From Raineya sp964654605 (GTDB lineage Bacteria; Bacteroidota; Bacteroidia; Cytophagales; Thermonemataceae), in the NCBI GenBank assembly GCA_964654605.1, contig CAZZLW010000036.1:84614-148613 (forward strand): a stretch of DNA of 64,000 nucleotides, given 5' to 3'. Within the stretch, counting starts at the first letter, position 1; each line of letters opens with the position of its first letter. The notes beneath the pieces are model-generated. The model did not search any database. It was not told where the DNA came from and saw only the letters and a program-made list of their open reading frames with translations. The translations under genes were made by a program, and so were the position numbers. Below are positions 17,275 through 26,561 of the stretch, one piece after another.

Positions 17275-18273
17275 ATGCGGAAAAGATATTCGGCAGAAAC
17301 TTACATCAATGGGATACTTGCGGGTAATAGAATAATTTTGGCACAGGCTATCACGCTGATAGAAAGCCAACGCAATGAAGACGAAAAACTTGCCAAAGAA
17401 GTGCTAGGAGCAGTGTTGCCCTATACAGGCAAAAGCATACGTATAGGTATTACAGGCGTGCCCGGGGTTGGGAAAAGCACTTTTATAGAAAGTTTTGGTT
17501 TGGAAATTGTAAAAAATACAGAGAATAAATTGGCTGTTTTAGCGATAGACCCCAGCAGTCAGAAAAGTGGGGGTAGCATTTTGGGCGATAAAACCCGAAT
17601 GGAAAATTTGGCAATGCATCCGCAAGTATTTATTCGTCCTTCGCCCGCAGGTAGTTCCTTGGGCGGAGTAGCTCGCAAAACCCGTGAAGTAATGCTACTC
17701 TGTGAAGCGGCGGGTTTTGAAACGATTTTCATTGAAACCGTAGGTGTGGGGCAATCGGAAACAGCTGTAAAAAGTATGACAGATTTTTTCCTTTTGCTTA
17801 TGCTCGCAGGGGCGGGCGATGAGTTGCAGGGCATCAAAAGGGGAATAATGGAAATGGCTGATATGCTTGTAATTACCAAAGCCGATGGGGAAAACAAACA
17901 CAAAGCTCTGGTAGCCCAAAAAGAGTATCAGAGTGCTTTGCATTTGCTTAGCCCTGCCCAAGAAGTGCCTGTACTTACTTGTTCGGCTTTACAGAATGAA
18001 GGCTTATCAGAGATTTGGCAAACTATTCAGAAATTTTTGCAAGAGGCAAAGCAAAATAATGTTTTTGAGCAAAAACGCCAACAGCAACAGTTGCAATGGT
18101 TTCACGAGCATCTCAGAGAGGGTATTCTCAATCTTTTCTATCAGAATCTTGCTTTCAAAGAAAAATTGCAAGAGCTTGAAAAAAATATTTTAGCCAATCA
18201 GAAAGAGCCTTTTCAGGCAAGTCGGGAAATATTAGAAGGTTTAAGGTTAGAAAATTTGAGGTTTGAGGCTTGA
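17275..18273 (+). CDS. meaB: Methylmalonyl-CoA mutase-associated GTPase MeaB
   Basis: 332 residues. This G3E-family GTPase guards the adenosylcobalamin cofactor of methylmalonyl-CoA mutase. P-loop GVPGVGKS at residues 61-68, then LAIDPSSQKSGGSILGDKTRM, the switch segment IFIETVGVGQSE, and VITKADG for base recognition. A helical dimerisation arm forms the C terminus. No mutase gene is in the window. It is divergent from the CHASE2 operon, 85 bases apart. Confidence 0.95.
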   Translation: MRKRYSAETYINGILAGNRIILAQAITLIESQRNEDEKLAKEVLGAVLPYTGKSIRIGITGVPGVGKSTFIESFGLEIVKNTENKLAVLAIDPSSQKSGGSILGDKTRMENLAMHPQVFIRPSPAGSSLGGVARKTREVMLLCEAAGFETIFIETVGVGQSETAVKSMTDFFLLLMLAGAGDELQGIKRGIMEMADMLVITKADGENKHKALVAQKEYQSALHLLSPAQEVPVLTCSALQNEGLSEIWQTIQKFLQEAKQNNVFEQKRQQQQLQWFHEHLREGILNLFYQNLAFKEKLQELEKNILANQKEPFQASREILEGLRLENLRFEA

Positions 18274-18301
18274 TTTTAATGTTTGAGTCTTATGAAAAAC
18301 A

Positions 18302-18334
18302 TTTGGAGATTTACTATGCTAACAGCTATCTTTA
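18302..18334 (+). promoter_or_regulatory. Possible promoter of the CDF transporter
   Basis: TTTG (18302-18305), 21-base spacer, TATCTTTA (18327-18334), one base off TANNTTTG. It lies in the 146-base gap before the CDF gene. Confidence 0.4.
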
Positions 18335-18419
18335 CGCAAAATTTTACTGATGATTAAAACGATTGGCAAGATTTGCCTGATTTGTAAAGATTTATATCAA
18401 TTTTGATTGGATATAGCTG

Positions 18420-19397
18420 ATGAAACAAAAACTTATTTTACTTTCTTTTGTGGTAAGCGTGCTATTGATGTTTATCAAATTCACGGCTTATTTTCTTACC
18501 AATTCTACGGCGATTCTCACCGATGCTTTGGAAAGTATTATCAATGTAGTTGCTTCGGGTTTTGCTTTTTATAGTGTGTATTTGGCTTCTTTGCCTCGCG
18601 ATTTTGAGCATCCTTACGGACACGGCAAAATAGAATTTTTTTCCGCAGGCTTTGAAGGCTCGCTCATCATTACGGCAGGTTTGGTGATTGTTTGGCAAGC
18701 TATTATGGGCTTTTTATATCCCAAACCTCTTGAAAAATTAGATATAGGTTTGTATTTGGTGGCTTTTAGTACGGTAGTAAATGGAGCAGTAGGTTTGACT
18801 CTACAAAAGTATGGTAAAAAATACGATTCGCTGATACTGATAGCTGATGGCAAACATCTTTTTAGTGATGCGGTGAGCAGTTTGCTTCTGATTGTAGGAG
18901 TGGGCGTTATCATTTTTACCAAGCAGATATGGCTGGATAGTGTAATTTCTTTGGTTTTTGCTTTTCTTTTGCTTAAAGAGGGTTATCATTTAGTTAGAAA
19001 GTCGGTAGCAGGGCTAATGGACGAGCTGAACCCTCACTCTATTCAAGAAGTTCAGCAAATTCTTGTAAAAAATAGGCAACCCAACTGGATAGATGTTCAT
19101 AATTTGCGAGTGCAACATTATGGAGCAAATTGGCATATTGATTGCCACCTTACGTTGCCTTATTATTTAGATTTGCGTCAGACCCACGATGAGGTAGAAC
19201 GCTTCCGAGCATTTATTGTGGCTTATACAGGAAAAGAAGTAGAAATTTTTATTCACGCAGACCCTTGCCTACCGCCCCAAAACTGCGAGGCTTGTAGCTA
19301 TCAGGATTGCCCCGTGAGAGAGTTAGCTTATGTGAAAAGCCCTGAATGGACAGTGGAAAACCTTGTCAAAGACGCTAAACATTTTCGTGAAATTTAA
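18420..19397 (+). CDS. Cation diffusion facilitator metal exporter
   Basis: 325 residues, six transmembrane helices then a cytosolic C-terminal domain. The family metal-site signatures are present: STAILTDALESIINVVAS in helix 2, HPYGHGKIEFFSAGFEG after helix 2, and LIADGKHLFSDAVSSL in helix 5. It exchanges a divalent metal (zinc, iron or similar) for protons. The tail carries a clustered Cys motif (PCLPPQNCEACSYQDCP) beyond the usual domain. The next gene starts six bases after its stop. Confidence 0.93.
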   Translation: MKQKLILLSFVVSVLLMFIKFTAYFLTNSTAILTDALESIINVVASGFAFYSVYLASLPRDFEHPYGHGKIEFFSAGFEGSLIITAGLVIVWQAIMGFLYPKPLEKLDIGLYLVAFSTVVNGAVGLTLQKYGKKYDSLILIADGKHLFSDAVSSLLLIVGVGVIIFTKQIWLDSVISLVFAFLLLKEGYHLVRKSVAGLMDELNPHSIQEVQQILVKNRQPNWIDVHNLRVQHYGANWHIDCHLTLPYYLDLRQTHDEVERFRAFIVAYTGKEVEIFIHADPCLPPQNCEACSYQDCPVRELAYVKSPEWTVENLVKDAKHFREI

Positions 19398-19403
19398 CCA
19401 GCT

Positions 19404-20666
19404 ATGCAAGTATTCAAATTTGGTGGAGCTTCGGTAAAAAATGCCGAAGCCGTTCGGAATGTTGCTCATATTATTCAAAATTTCGGCACGCCTACTCATT
19501 TGGTTGTGGTAGTTTCGGCTATGGGAAAAACAACCAATGCCTTAGAGCAACTGCTGAATAGCTATTTTGCAAAAAGCGATTGGGAAAGCCAATTGCAAAA
19601 TATCCAGCAGTATCATTTTGAAATTACAGAGCGTCTTTTCCCTGAAAATCATCTTATTTTCACGGCTTTGGAATATTTATTTTTGCAACTCAAAGATAAT
19701 TTATTACACAAAACCAATGCCGAAAAATATGATGAAAGCTACGACCAAGTGATTTGCTTTGGGGAAATTATTGCTACGCATATTGTAAGCCAATTTTTAC
19801 AAGAGCAAGGTATAAAAAACGAATGGGTAGATATTCGTAACTTCATAAAAACCGATACCACTTGGCGAGAAGGGAAAGTAGATTTTGCTTGGACAGAGCA
19901 ACTGCTCAAACGCGAAGTTTTACCTATTTTACAGGAAAAAATTGTCGTTACACAAGGCTTTTTGGGGGGAACTTTGGGAAATAAAACTACCACACTGGGG
20001 CGAGAAGGTTCGGATTATACAGCTTCTGTACTTGCTTATTTGCTTGATGCCGAAAAAGTTACTATTTGGAAAGATGTTCCCGGTATTTTGAATGCAGACC
20101 CTAAAAAAGTACCTGATACCCAGCTGTACGAAACGCTTTCCTACACCGAAGCCGCTGAAATGACCTTCTATGGAGCAAATGTTATTCACCCTAAAACTAT
20201 AAAGCCTCTTGCCAACAAGAATATTCCCTTGTATGTTCGCTCTTTTCTTGAACCACATAAAGCAGGCACTTGCATAGACGGCATTACAAGCCCACAGAAT
20301 ACACCTACGATTATTTTTAAGCCCAATCAGGTGCTTCTGAAATTTGGTATCAAAGATTTGGCTTTTATTACAGAGGAAAATTTGAGTAAAATTTTGCATA
20401 TTTTTACCCAAACTAATGCAAAAATTCATCTTTTACAAAGCTCAGCGGTTTCCCTTTGGATAGCTACCGATTATCAGGAGCATAAAATTCCTAAAATCAT
20501 AGACTTTTTGAGCGAAGAATTTGCTATTTCACAAACTCGCAACGTGCAACTGCTTACCATATTATACTACAACGACAAAACGCTACAAAGCATTTTACCC
20601 AAATTCGACTTGATTTTAGAGCAGAAAACTGAACAAACGTATAGAGCAGTGGTTCGGGAGGGCTAG
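19404..20666 (+). CDS. lysC: Aspartate kinase
   Basis: 420 residues. The kinase core begins MQVFKFGGASVKNAEAV with the family KFGG motif, followed by VVSAMGKTTNALE, TLGREGSDYTA and IWKDVPGILNADPK. The C-terminal part (about 300-420) holds the ACT regulatory region. The enzyme phosphorylates aspartate, the first step toward lysine, threonine and methionine. Alternative family members such as ThrA fusions are excluded by length. It may be co-transcribed with the CDF gene. Confidence 0.94.
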   Translation: MQVFKFGGASVKNAEAVRNVAHIIQNFGTPTHLVVVVSAMGKTTNALEQLLNSYFAKSDWESQLQNIQQYHFEITERLFPENHLIFTALEYLFLQLKDNLLHKTNAEKYDESYDQVICFGEIIATHIVSQFLQEQGIKNEWVDIRNFIKTDTTWREGKVDFAWTEQLLKREVLPILQEKIVVTQGFLGGTLGNKTTTLGREGSDYTASVLAYLLDAEKVTIWKDVPGILNADPKKVPDTQLYETLSYTEAAEMTFYGANVIHPKTIKPLANKNIPLYVRSFLEPHKAGTCIDGITSPQNTPTIIFKPNQVLLKFGIKDLAFITEENLSKILHIFTQTNAKIHLLQSSAVSLWIATDYQEHKIPKIIDFLSEEFAISQTRNVQLLTILYYNDKTLQSILPKFDLILEQKTEQTYRAVVREG

Positions 20667-20946
20667 TATCAGGATTTAGAGGCTTTTAGGATTGACAGGA
20701 TTATTTTTTTCTCGTTTTCATCTTGCTAATCTTTTAATCCTGCCAATCCTGATACAGACTATTTTTCGTCAGTATCAGGATTTAGAGGATTTTAGGATTA
20801 GCAGGATTTTTTTTATTTTCATCTTGCTAATCCTGATACAGACACTTTTTCGTCAGTATCAGGATTTAGAGGTTTTAGGATTAGCAGGATTATTTATTTC
20901 TTATTTTTCAATCTCGTAAATCCTTTAATCCTGCAAATCCTGATAC
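20666..20946. repeat. Three-unit array of GTATCAGGATT inverted repeats
   Basis: Three units of 90, 68 and 91 bases, each opened by GTATCAGGATT (20666, 20772, 20856) and closed by its complement AATCCTGATAC (ending 20755, 20839, 20946). Inside, blocks such as GGATTAGCAGGATT and AATCCTGCAAATCCTG alternate. Each unit can fold as a long hairpin. Neighbouring units are joined by a short CTTTTTCGTCA-like spacer. It occupies most of the 359-base gap after lysC; no real gene lies in it. A single short relative is at 52993-53020. Confidence 0.85.
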
Positions 20947-20975
20947 TAACACTTTTTTTCTTCCCATTTTTTATT

Positions 20976-20983
20976 TACCTTTG
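20976..20983 (+). promoter_or_regulatory. -7 box of the T9SS type A gene
   Basis: TACCTTTG is an exact TANNTTTG, 42 bases before the start. No good TTTG is found at -33; a T-run occupies that place. Confidence 0.35.
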
Positions 20984-21025
20984 TCTTATATAAGGTATTT
21001 ATGAAAAATAAACTCACCCAAATTT

Positions 21026-24000
21026 ATGAAAGCAAAAATATTACTATTCTTTTTAATATTAAATGGATTATTTGCAACAGCCCAAGTAACAAGTATAACA
21101 TCGGGTAATTGGAACAGCACTACAACTTGGGATTGTAATTGTATTCCTGTCGCCAGTGCTAGTGTAACCATTGCTAGCGGTCATACCGTTACATCTATGC
21201 TTAGTACAGACTTACTCTTAAACCAAAATATAACCGTCAATGCGGGTGGTAATTTGGTATTACAAAATGGTAACACGAATTTAGTAAGTTCATTTACTAT
21301 CAATGGAACACTACGCCTTGAAGGAGGAACATTAAGTGGAACAACCATCACCTTCAACAATGGCTCTACTTACATACACGCTCGCGACGGAGGAACTATA
21401 CCCTCTGCTACTTGGCAACCTAATGCTACTTGCTTAATTACAGGAGTAACCAATACTATGCCTACTGGCTTTGCAGGACAAAATTTTGGTAATCTTACTT
21501 GGGATTGTTCTAACCAAAATACTTATTGTGCATTTAATGACAATTTCAACATTCAAGAAACATTTAGAGTACAAAATAGCCACAATGGGTCTTCACCATT
21601 GGGAATAGCAGTTTCTAATAGTAATACAGCGGATTATATTGTTACTACCAAAGATTTCATTATGGATAATCCTACTCCTAATAGGGCGGCTTTTTATCCT
21701 TATGCAGGGAGTAGTGCAACTCAAACTGGTACTCTACGAGTTTCAGGGAATGTAACAATGCTCAATAATACTATAACAGGCGTATTAAGTGGGGTGGGCA
21801 AAAGCCAAATAGAACTTGTAGGGAATAATGACGCTACCTTTAATCAGGGCACTTCTTTTACCTTCTATGGAACTCCGGGAGCTGTTTGGGAGGTAGTTGT
21901 TAATAAAATGCCGGGCAGAAAGGTTACTTTTACTTCTCCTATTGGCATTTACTGGGGACCTGCCAGTGGCACGCCAGTTTCTATTCTTAACGTGCAGAGC
22001 GGGATAGCTGAAATAGATGATAATAAAACCCTTACTACAAGTGTTATACAAGGCAATGCTACTTTAAGCCTAAAATCTAATTCCAGCTTACAACTCATAA
22101 ACAACAATACTGCTTTCAACAATACTTTTTCGGGTACGCTCAATGCCACTCCAAATTCTACGGTAATGTTTGATAATAACGTAGCTCAAAATATTTTTTC
22201 ACCATCAGGTTCTTTTGGAAATATAAATATCACTTCTAATGCCTTTCCACGTAATTTAATCTCTGATATTACTCTCACAGGTAATTTTATTGATGTAGCG
22301 GGAAATCTTGTGGATAATAATTATACAGCTACATTTGCAGGTACTTCTCTGCAAAACATTAGCGGAAATGTTGAGTTTTACAACCTTAATATCAATAATG
22401 ATGTGGCTCTAACGGGTTCTGCCAATGTTCGTTTCAAGGGGCAACTATCTATTGCTAATGACAAATATTTGAGCTTGGGAGGGGGAGATTTGATAGCCGT
22501 TTTTGGAGCAAGTACCGTTCCTTCTTTCAATGGAGGAACTAATAAATACATAGTAACCAATGGCACAGGAGTAATAAAAATCCGTAACGAAAGCGGAAGT
22601 GCTATATCTCCTTCACTACTTATTCCTATGGGCTACTCAACACCTATGCAATATGCGGGTATAAGTTTCCCTCTCAACAACTTACCTGACAATCAGGAAG
22701 TTTCCTTACAAGTAAAAGCACCAGGTACCTCGCCGTATCCATCTATTACCAGCAGTAGTCGTGTAGATGCTGTTTGGCAAGTAACTTTGCCTACTGGTAC
22801 TACGCCTAATGTGCCTGTTCAAGTCTATTATGCAGGCTCTACCGTTGGAGGATTTACAGGGGGAACAGCCTATTATCACAATGGTACTACTTGGGTAAGT
22901 GAAGCAACGAGTTCATCTAATGCCAGTTCTACTTCTTTCAGCCCTACGTCTTTTACTATGGCTACTCGTTATTATGCTGTATTTTTAGAATCTATAGACT
23001 ACTACACACTTGGCGATGGGGCAGTTTGGAATGTAAATAGCAATTTATGGTCAAATGATGGTACCACGCCTTGTAATTGTAGCCCCAATGGTGTTGCAGG
23101 TGCGAATGTACGTATCAGGCACAATACTACAATTCCTTCGGGAGCAAGCGTAGGTACAGGAACTATTGTTGATATCCAAAATCCAGTTAGACTTACCTCG
23201 GATATAGCTTTCAGTGCCAATCAGTTAAATGGTGTTTCAGGAGCAAAACTTCGTATGAATATCAATGATTTGCCTTCCATCAATACCAATAATTTTGCCA
23301 CTACCCCAGGCACTATTGTAGAATTTGCAGGTGGCGGCGGTGTAATACCTAATTCTTTTGGAGCAGTCAGCTATCGTAATCTTGTTATATTAGGAACAGG
23401 CACTAAAAATTTTAACCCAAGTCCTTCGAATGTTACTATTCAAGAAAACTTAAACATAGAAATAGGTGCTGCTTTTGATATTGGAGTGAATAACTTACAC
23501 ATTATCGGCTCTACTACACTGAAGGGAATACTAACAGATACTGGGATATCTGGCACCAATCGGTTTTCAGGGCAAATTAGTATCAGTAATGGTGGTGCAT
23601 TAACCGCGGGTAATGGTTTGAGTAATCTCTCTACCTTTATTTTTGAAAATAATATTACTAAAGATGGGACACTCAACTTAAATTGTAATTGTACCATAGA
23701 GTTTGATGTTGCTTTAAGTATTGATGTAGCCAACTATTCGGCTTCTGCAATGAGGTTGGGTGCTATGAATTCTACTGGAACTATTAATTTCAGAAGAAAT
23801 ACAAGGTTTTTAGGAACAGGAGATATAATTTTACAAACTACGGGCAATATAAATGTTGATGCCAATATTACAGTTTTTAATAGTTCAGGAGCTAAAATAG
23901 AAATTTACGGACACTTAAATGGTTTTACCCCCACCAGCATTTGGCAACAAGGAACTAATGCACAATTATATTATTACAACCAACAAAAACCTATGCAAAT

Positions 24001-25408
24001 AGGAGAATTGATTGCCAATACCACTGGGAATGTGATCCTGTACGATAACAACTTATCTGTTTCGTCAATCAAAGAAACAACCTACTATGCTTTAATATTA
24101 CAAGGAACTTCTACAAAACTTTTTTCGTCCAACACTATCGTAGAGTACCTTTTAGACGGAACTAATAATAATACAATAGATTTGCAGGGAAATATTTTAC
24201 AAGTGAGAGGGAACTGGTTAGGGCGTTCATCGGGAAATTTGATTGTTACTAATGGCAGGGTTCTTTTCAATGGCACTGCTAATCAAGTTATTGCAAATAG
24301 AACGAATTTTGATGTTTTAGAAATTGCCAATCCTGCTCACGTTGCCCTGAATGGTGCTGATAACTCGGCAAGTAGAATTGTGCTAACACAAGGACGTTTG
24401 CAAGTGGGAAATTCTGTTTTTACCCTTACAGCAAACCCTGCTACCGACCAAATCACACAGACTTTTACGAATACTTCTACTTCTTACATTGAAACCAATG
24501 GCACGGGCAATCTTACCCGAAACAATTTGCTTGCAGGTACGCCTTATGTGTTTCCTGTGGGTGATGCCACTGCTATTAGGCATTTTACGATAACCCTTCC
24601 AAACTCTGCTTCTTTTGTAAGGGGGATATTTGTGCCTGGGGTTTCTCCTACCCCCCCCCCTGCGAATACAGATATAGCGGCAGGCAGATGGCTTATGCAA
24701 GGGGCAAATGGTGCAACCGTGAGCTTTCACAATTCGGGGGCTATAGGCTTTAGCTCCAAAGTGTATCGTTTTGACGGCACAAATTGGACAGATGCAGGCA
24801 TTACTACCAATTTTAATTCAGGGGTTTATACTGCCACACCATTAGACTTTTTGGGCGGAGAAACCTTTACTATTTTTGGTCAATCTACCAATCATACCGT
24901 ATTAGAAAACACCTTTACACAAAATCAACAGCCCGACGGTTCTATTTTACTCTATGCAGAAACGAATTATGGCTTACCTGCCAAGTTTATTTCTACCAAT
25001 ACGAATGTAGCTCAAATTATCAATGATAACATTCTTGTTATCACTTACAACAATGCTGATGAATTTACTGATATTCTTGCTTTCAATGAAGGTGCTAATC
25101 CTGTACCTGCCAGCGATACACTTCGGGTTATGCGTATTTACAACTTTGGCTTCATCAATCAGATAGAAAATGATTTAGAGAAAAAAATCTTGCTTTATCC
25201 CAATCCTACGGCAGATGAAATATGGGTAAGTAGTTTAGACAATAGCTTGCAGGTTGAAAAAATTAGTATTCTGAATGCTTTGGGGCAAAGTATAGCTGTA
25301 AAAACCATTGAAAACAAACTATCTCTTGCACACTTACCTGCGGGTGTGTATGTAGCTGAAATACGCACCTCACAAGGGCTTATCAGAAGAAAGGTAACGA
25401 AAAGGTGA
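21026..25408 (+). CDS. Very large T9SS type A cargo, beta-helical surface protein
   Basis: 1460 residues. The signal MKAKILLFFLILNGLFATAQ is followed by GNWNSTTTWDCNCIP, a motif that recurs near residue 660 (NLWSNDGTTPCNCSP); such repeats begin beta-helical segments in many Bacteroidota surface proteins. Long Asn/Thr/Gly-rich tracts follow. The last 75 residues are a type A sorting domain (ILLYPNPTADEIWV, LPAGVYVAEIRTSQGLIRRK), which sends the protein through the type IX secretion system. Codons for SPTPPPAN include a run of ten C at 24651-24660. Adhesin or structural role is inferred from architecture only. Confidence 0.88.
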   Translation: MKAKILLFFLILNGLFATAQVTSITSGNWNSTTTWDCNCIPVASASVTIASGHTVTSMLSTDLLLNQNITVNAGGNLVLQNGNTNLVSSFTINGTLRLEGGTLSGTTITFNNGSTYIHARDGGTIPSATWQPNATCLITGVTNTMPTGFAGQNFGNLTWDCSNQNTYCAFNDNFNIQETFRVQNSHNGSSPLGIAVSNSNTADYIVTTKDFIMDNPTPNRAAFYPYAGSSATQTGTLRVSGNVTMLNNTITGVLSGVGKSQIELVGNNDATFNQGTSFTFYGTPGAVWEVVVNKMPGRKVTFTSPIGIYWGPASGTPVSILNVQSGIAEIDDNKTLTTSVIQGNATLSLKSNSSLQLINNNTAFNNTFSGTLNATPNSTVMFDNNVAQNIFSPSGSFGNINITSNAFPRNLISDITLTGNFIDVAGNLVDNNYTATFAGTSLQNISGNVEFYNLNINNDVALTGSANVRFKGQLSIANDKYLSLGGGDLIAVFGASTVPSFNGGTNKYIVTNGTGVIKIRNESGSAISPSLLIPMGYSTPMQYAGISFPLNNLPDNQEVSLQVKAPGTSPYPSITSSSRVDAVWQVTLPTGTTPNVPVQVYYAGSTVGGFTGGTAYYHNGTTWVSEATSSSNASSTSFSPTSFTMATRYYAVFLESIDYYTLGDGAVWNVNSNLWSNDGTTPCNCSPNGVAGANVRIRHNTTIPSGASVGTGTIVDIQNPVRLTSDIAFSANQLNGVSGAKLRMNINDLPSINTNNFATTPGTIVEFAGGGGVIPNSFGAVSYRNLVILGTGTKNFNPSPSNVTIQENLNIEIGAAFDIGVNNLHIIGSTTLKGILTDTGISGTNRFSGQISISNGGALTAGNGLSNLSTFIFENNITKDGTLNLNCNCTIEFDVALSIDVANYSASAMRLGAMNSTGTINFRRNTRFLGTGDIILQTTGNINVDANITVFNSSGAKIEIYGHLNGFTPTSIWQQGTNAQLYYYNQQKPMQIGELIANTTGNVILYDNNLSVSSIKETTYYALILQGTSTKLFSSNTIVEYLLDGTNNNTIDLQGNILQVRGNWLGRSSGNLIVTNGRVLFNGTANQVIANRTNFDVLEIANPAHVALNGADNSASRIVLTQGRLQVGNSVFTLTANPATDQITQTFTNTSTSYIETNGTGNLTRNNLLAGTPYVFPVGDATAIRHFTITLPNSASFVRGIFVPGVSPTPPPANTDIAAGRWLMQGANGATVSFHNSGAIGFSSKVYRFDGTNWTDAGITTNFNSGVYTATPLDFLGGETFTIFGQSTNHTVLENTFTQNQQPDGSILLYAETNYGLPAKFISTNTNVAQIINDNILVITYNNADEFTDILAFNEGANPVPASDTLRVMRIYNFGFINQIENDLEKKILLYPNPTADEIWVSSLDNSLQVEKISILNALGQSIAVKTIENKLSLAHLPAGVYVAEIRTSQGLIRRKVTKR

Positions 25409-25412
25409 TTTT

Positions 25413-26561
25413 TTACCTTTCAAGCCTTTTTCGGGTGATTTTATCTGTTTCCAAAAGGTCTTCCAGCGTAGGTTTTGCAATAAAATCTACTTTTTGAAGG
25501 CTTTTTTCAATGTATTCGGTTATATCCAAGAAGCCAATTTTTTCAGCCAAAAAGTCGGCAACGGCTACTTCATTGGCGGCATTGAGTATGCAGGGGGCAT
25601 TGCCGCCCATTGCCAAAGCCTCGTAAGCAAGGGTAAGATTGCGAAAAGTATGAGTATCGGGTTGCTCAAAAGTAAGATGAGGGTATTTGGTGAAATCAAA
25701 GCGTGGAAAATCTGAGCTAATCCGATACGGAAACGCCAAGGCGTATTGAATGGGTAGTTTCATATCGGGTAAGCCCATCTGAGCTTTGATAGAACCATCT
25801 TCAAATTGCACCAAAGAATGTATAATAGATTGCGGGTGAACAATTACCTCAATTTGGTGGCTTTCTAAGCCAAACAGCCATTTCGCTTCAATCACCTCTA
25901 AACCTTTGTTCATTAGTGTAGCTGAATCTATGGTGATTTTTGCTCCCATAGACCAGTTGGGGTGTTTGAGGGCTTGGGCAGGGCTGATGTTTTTCAAATC
26001 CTCTCGCTTTTTCCCCCGAAAAGGACCACCCGAAGCGGTAAGAATGATTTTTTCAATTTCATTATGCACTTCGCCCACAAGGCACTGAAAAATAGCAGAA
26101 TGCTCAGAATCTACAGGAATAATAGGTACTTGATAGCTTTCTGCAAGCTCTGTAATTAGTTCGCCTGCAACCACCAAGGTTTCTTTATTGGCAAGAGCAA
26201 TCGTTTTACGAGCCTTGATAGCCTCAATGGTAGGGGTAAGCCCTGCAAAGCCTACGAGTGCCGTTAGCACTATATCAATGCTTTCCATTTGCACCACCGA
26301 AGCCAAACTTTTTGCTCCTGCATAAACCTTGATAGGATATTTCTGCAAGGATTCCGAAAGTTTATGATAATGGTTTTCGTTAGCAATTACTACTGCATTA
26401 GGCTGGAACTCAATAGCTTGCTTTATGAGTAAATCGCAGTTGTTCTGAGCTGTTAGCACTTCCACCTCAAAAAATTGTGGATTTGCTCGAATAACTTCCA
26501 GAGCTTGAGTCCCGATAGAGCCTGTTGAACCTAAAATGGCTATACGTTTGCGTGAGGTCAT
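25413..26561 (-). CDS. dxr: 1-deoxy-D-xylulose 5-phosphate reductoisomerase
   Basis: 382 residues, normal length. It converts DXP to MEP in the non-mevalonate isoprenoid pathway, using NADPH and a divalent metal. NADPH site ILGSTGSIGTQALEVI at the N terminus; IVPVDSEHSAIFQCL and TASGGPFRG, PNWSMGAKITIDSATLMNKGLE and HPQSIIHSLVQFEDGS cover the catalytic region. Its start codon overlaps the stop of the upstream pseudokinase gene by four bases, so the two are co-translated. Confidence 0.96.
   Translation of the reverse strand: MTSRKRIAILGSTGSIGTQALEVIRANPQFFEVEVLTAQNNCDLLIKQAIEFQPNAVVIANENHYHKLSESLQKYPIKVYAGAKSLASVVQMESIDIVLTALVGFAGLTPTIEAIKARKTIALANKETLVVAGELITELAESYQVPIIPVDSEHSAIFQCLVGEVHNEIEKIILTASGGPFRGKKREDLKNISPAQALKHPNWSMGAKITIDSATLMNKGLEVIEAKWLFGLESHQIEVIVHPQSIIHSLVQFEDGSIKAQMGLPDMKLPIQYALAFPYRISSDFPRFDFTKYPHLTFEQPDTHTFRNLTLAYEALAMGGNAPCILNAANEVAVADFLAEKIGFLDITEYIEKSLQKVDFIAKPTLEDLLETDKITRKRLER

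Noticed and set aside
20692..20919. 75-codon open frame on the plus strand in the GTATCAGGATT array
   Set aside because: It lies wholly inside the repeats, its protein is a repeat of the same translated motif (ILIQTxFRQYQDLE), and its frame has no homologue-like features.
20666..20946. Array considered as CRISPR
   Set aside because: Units are unequal, palindromic at the ends and have no unique spacers of constant length; no cas gene is in the window.
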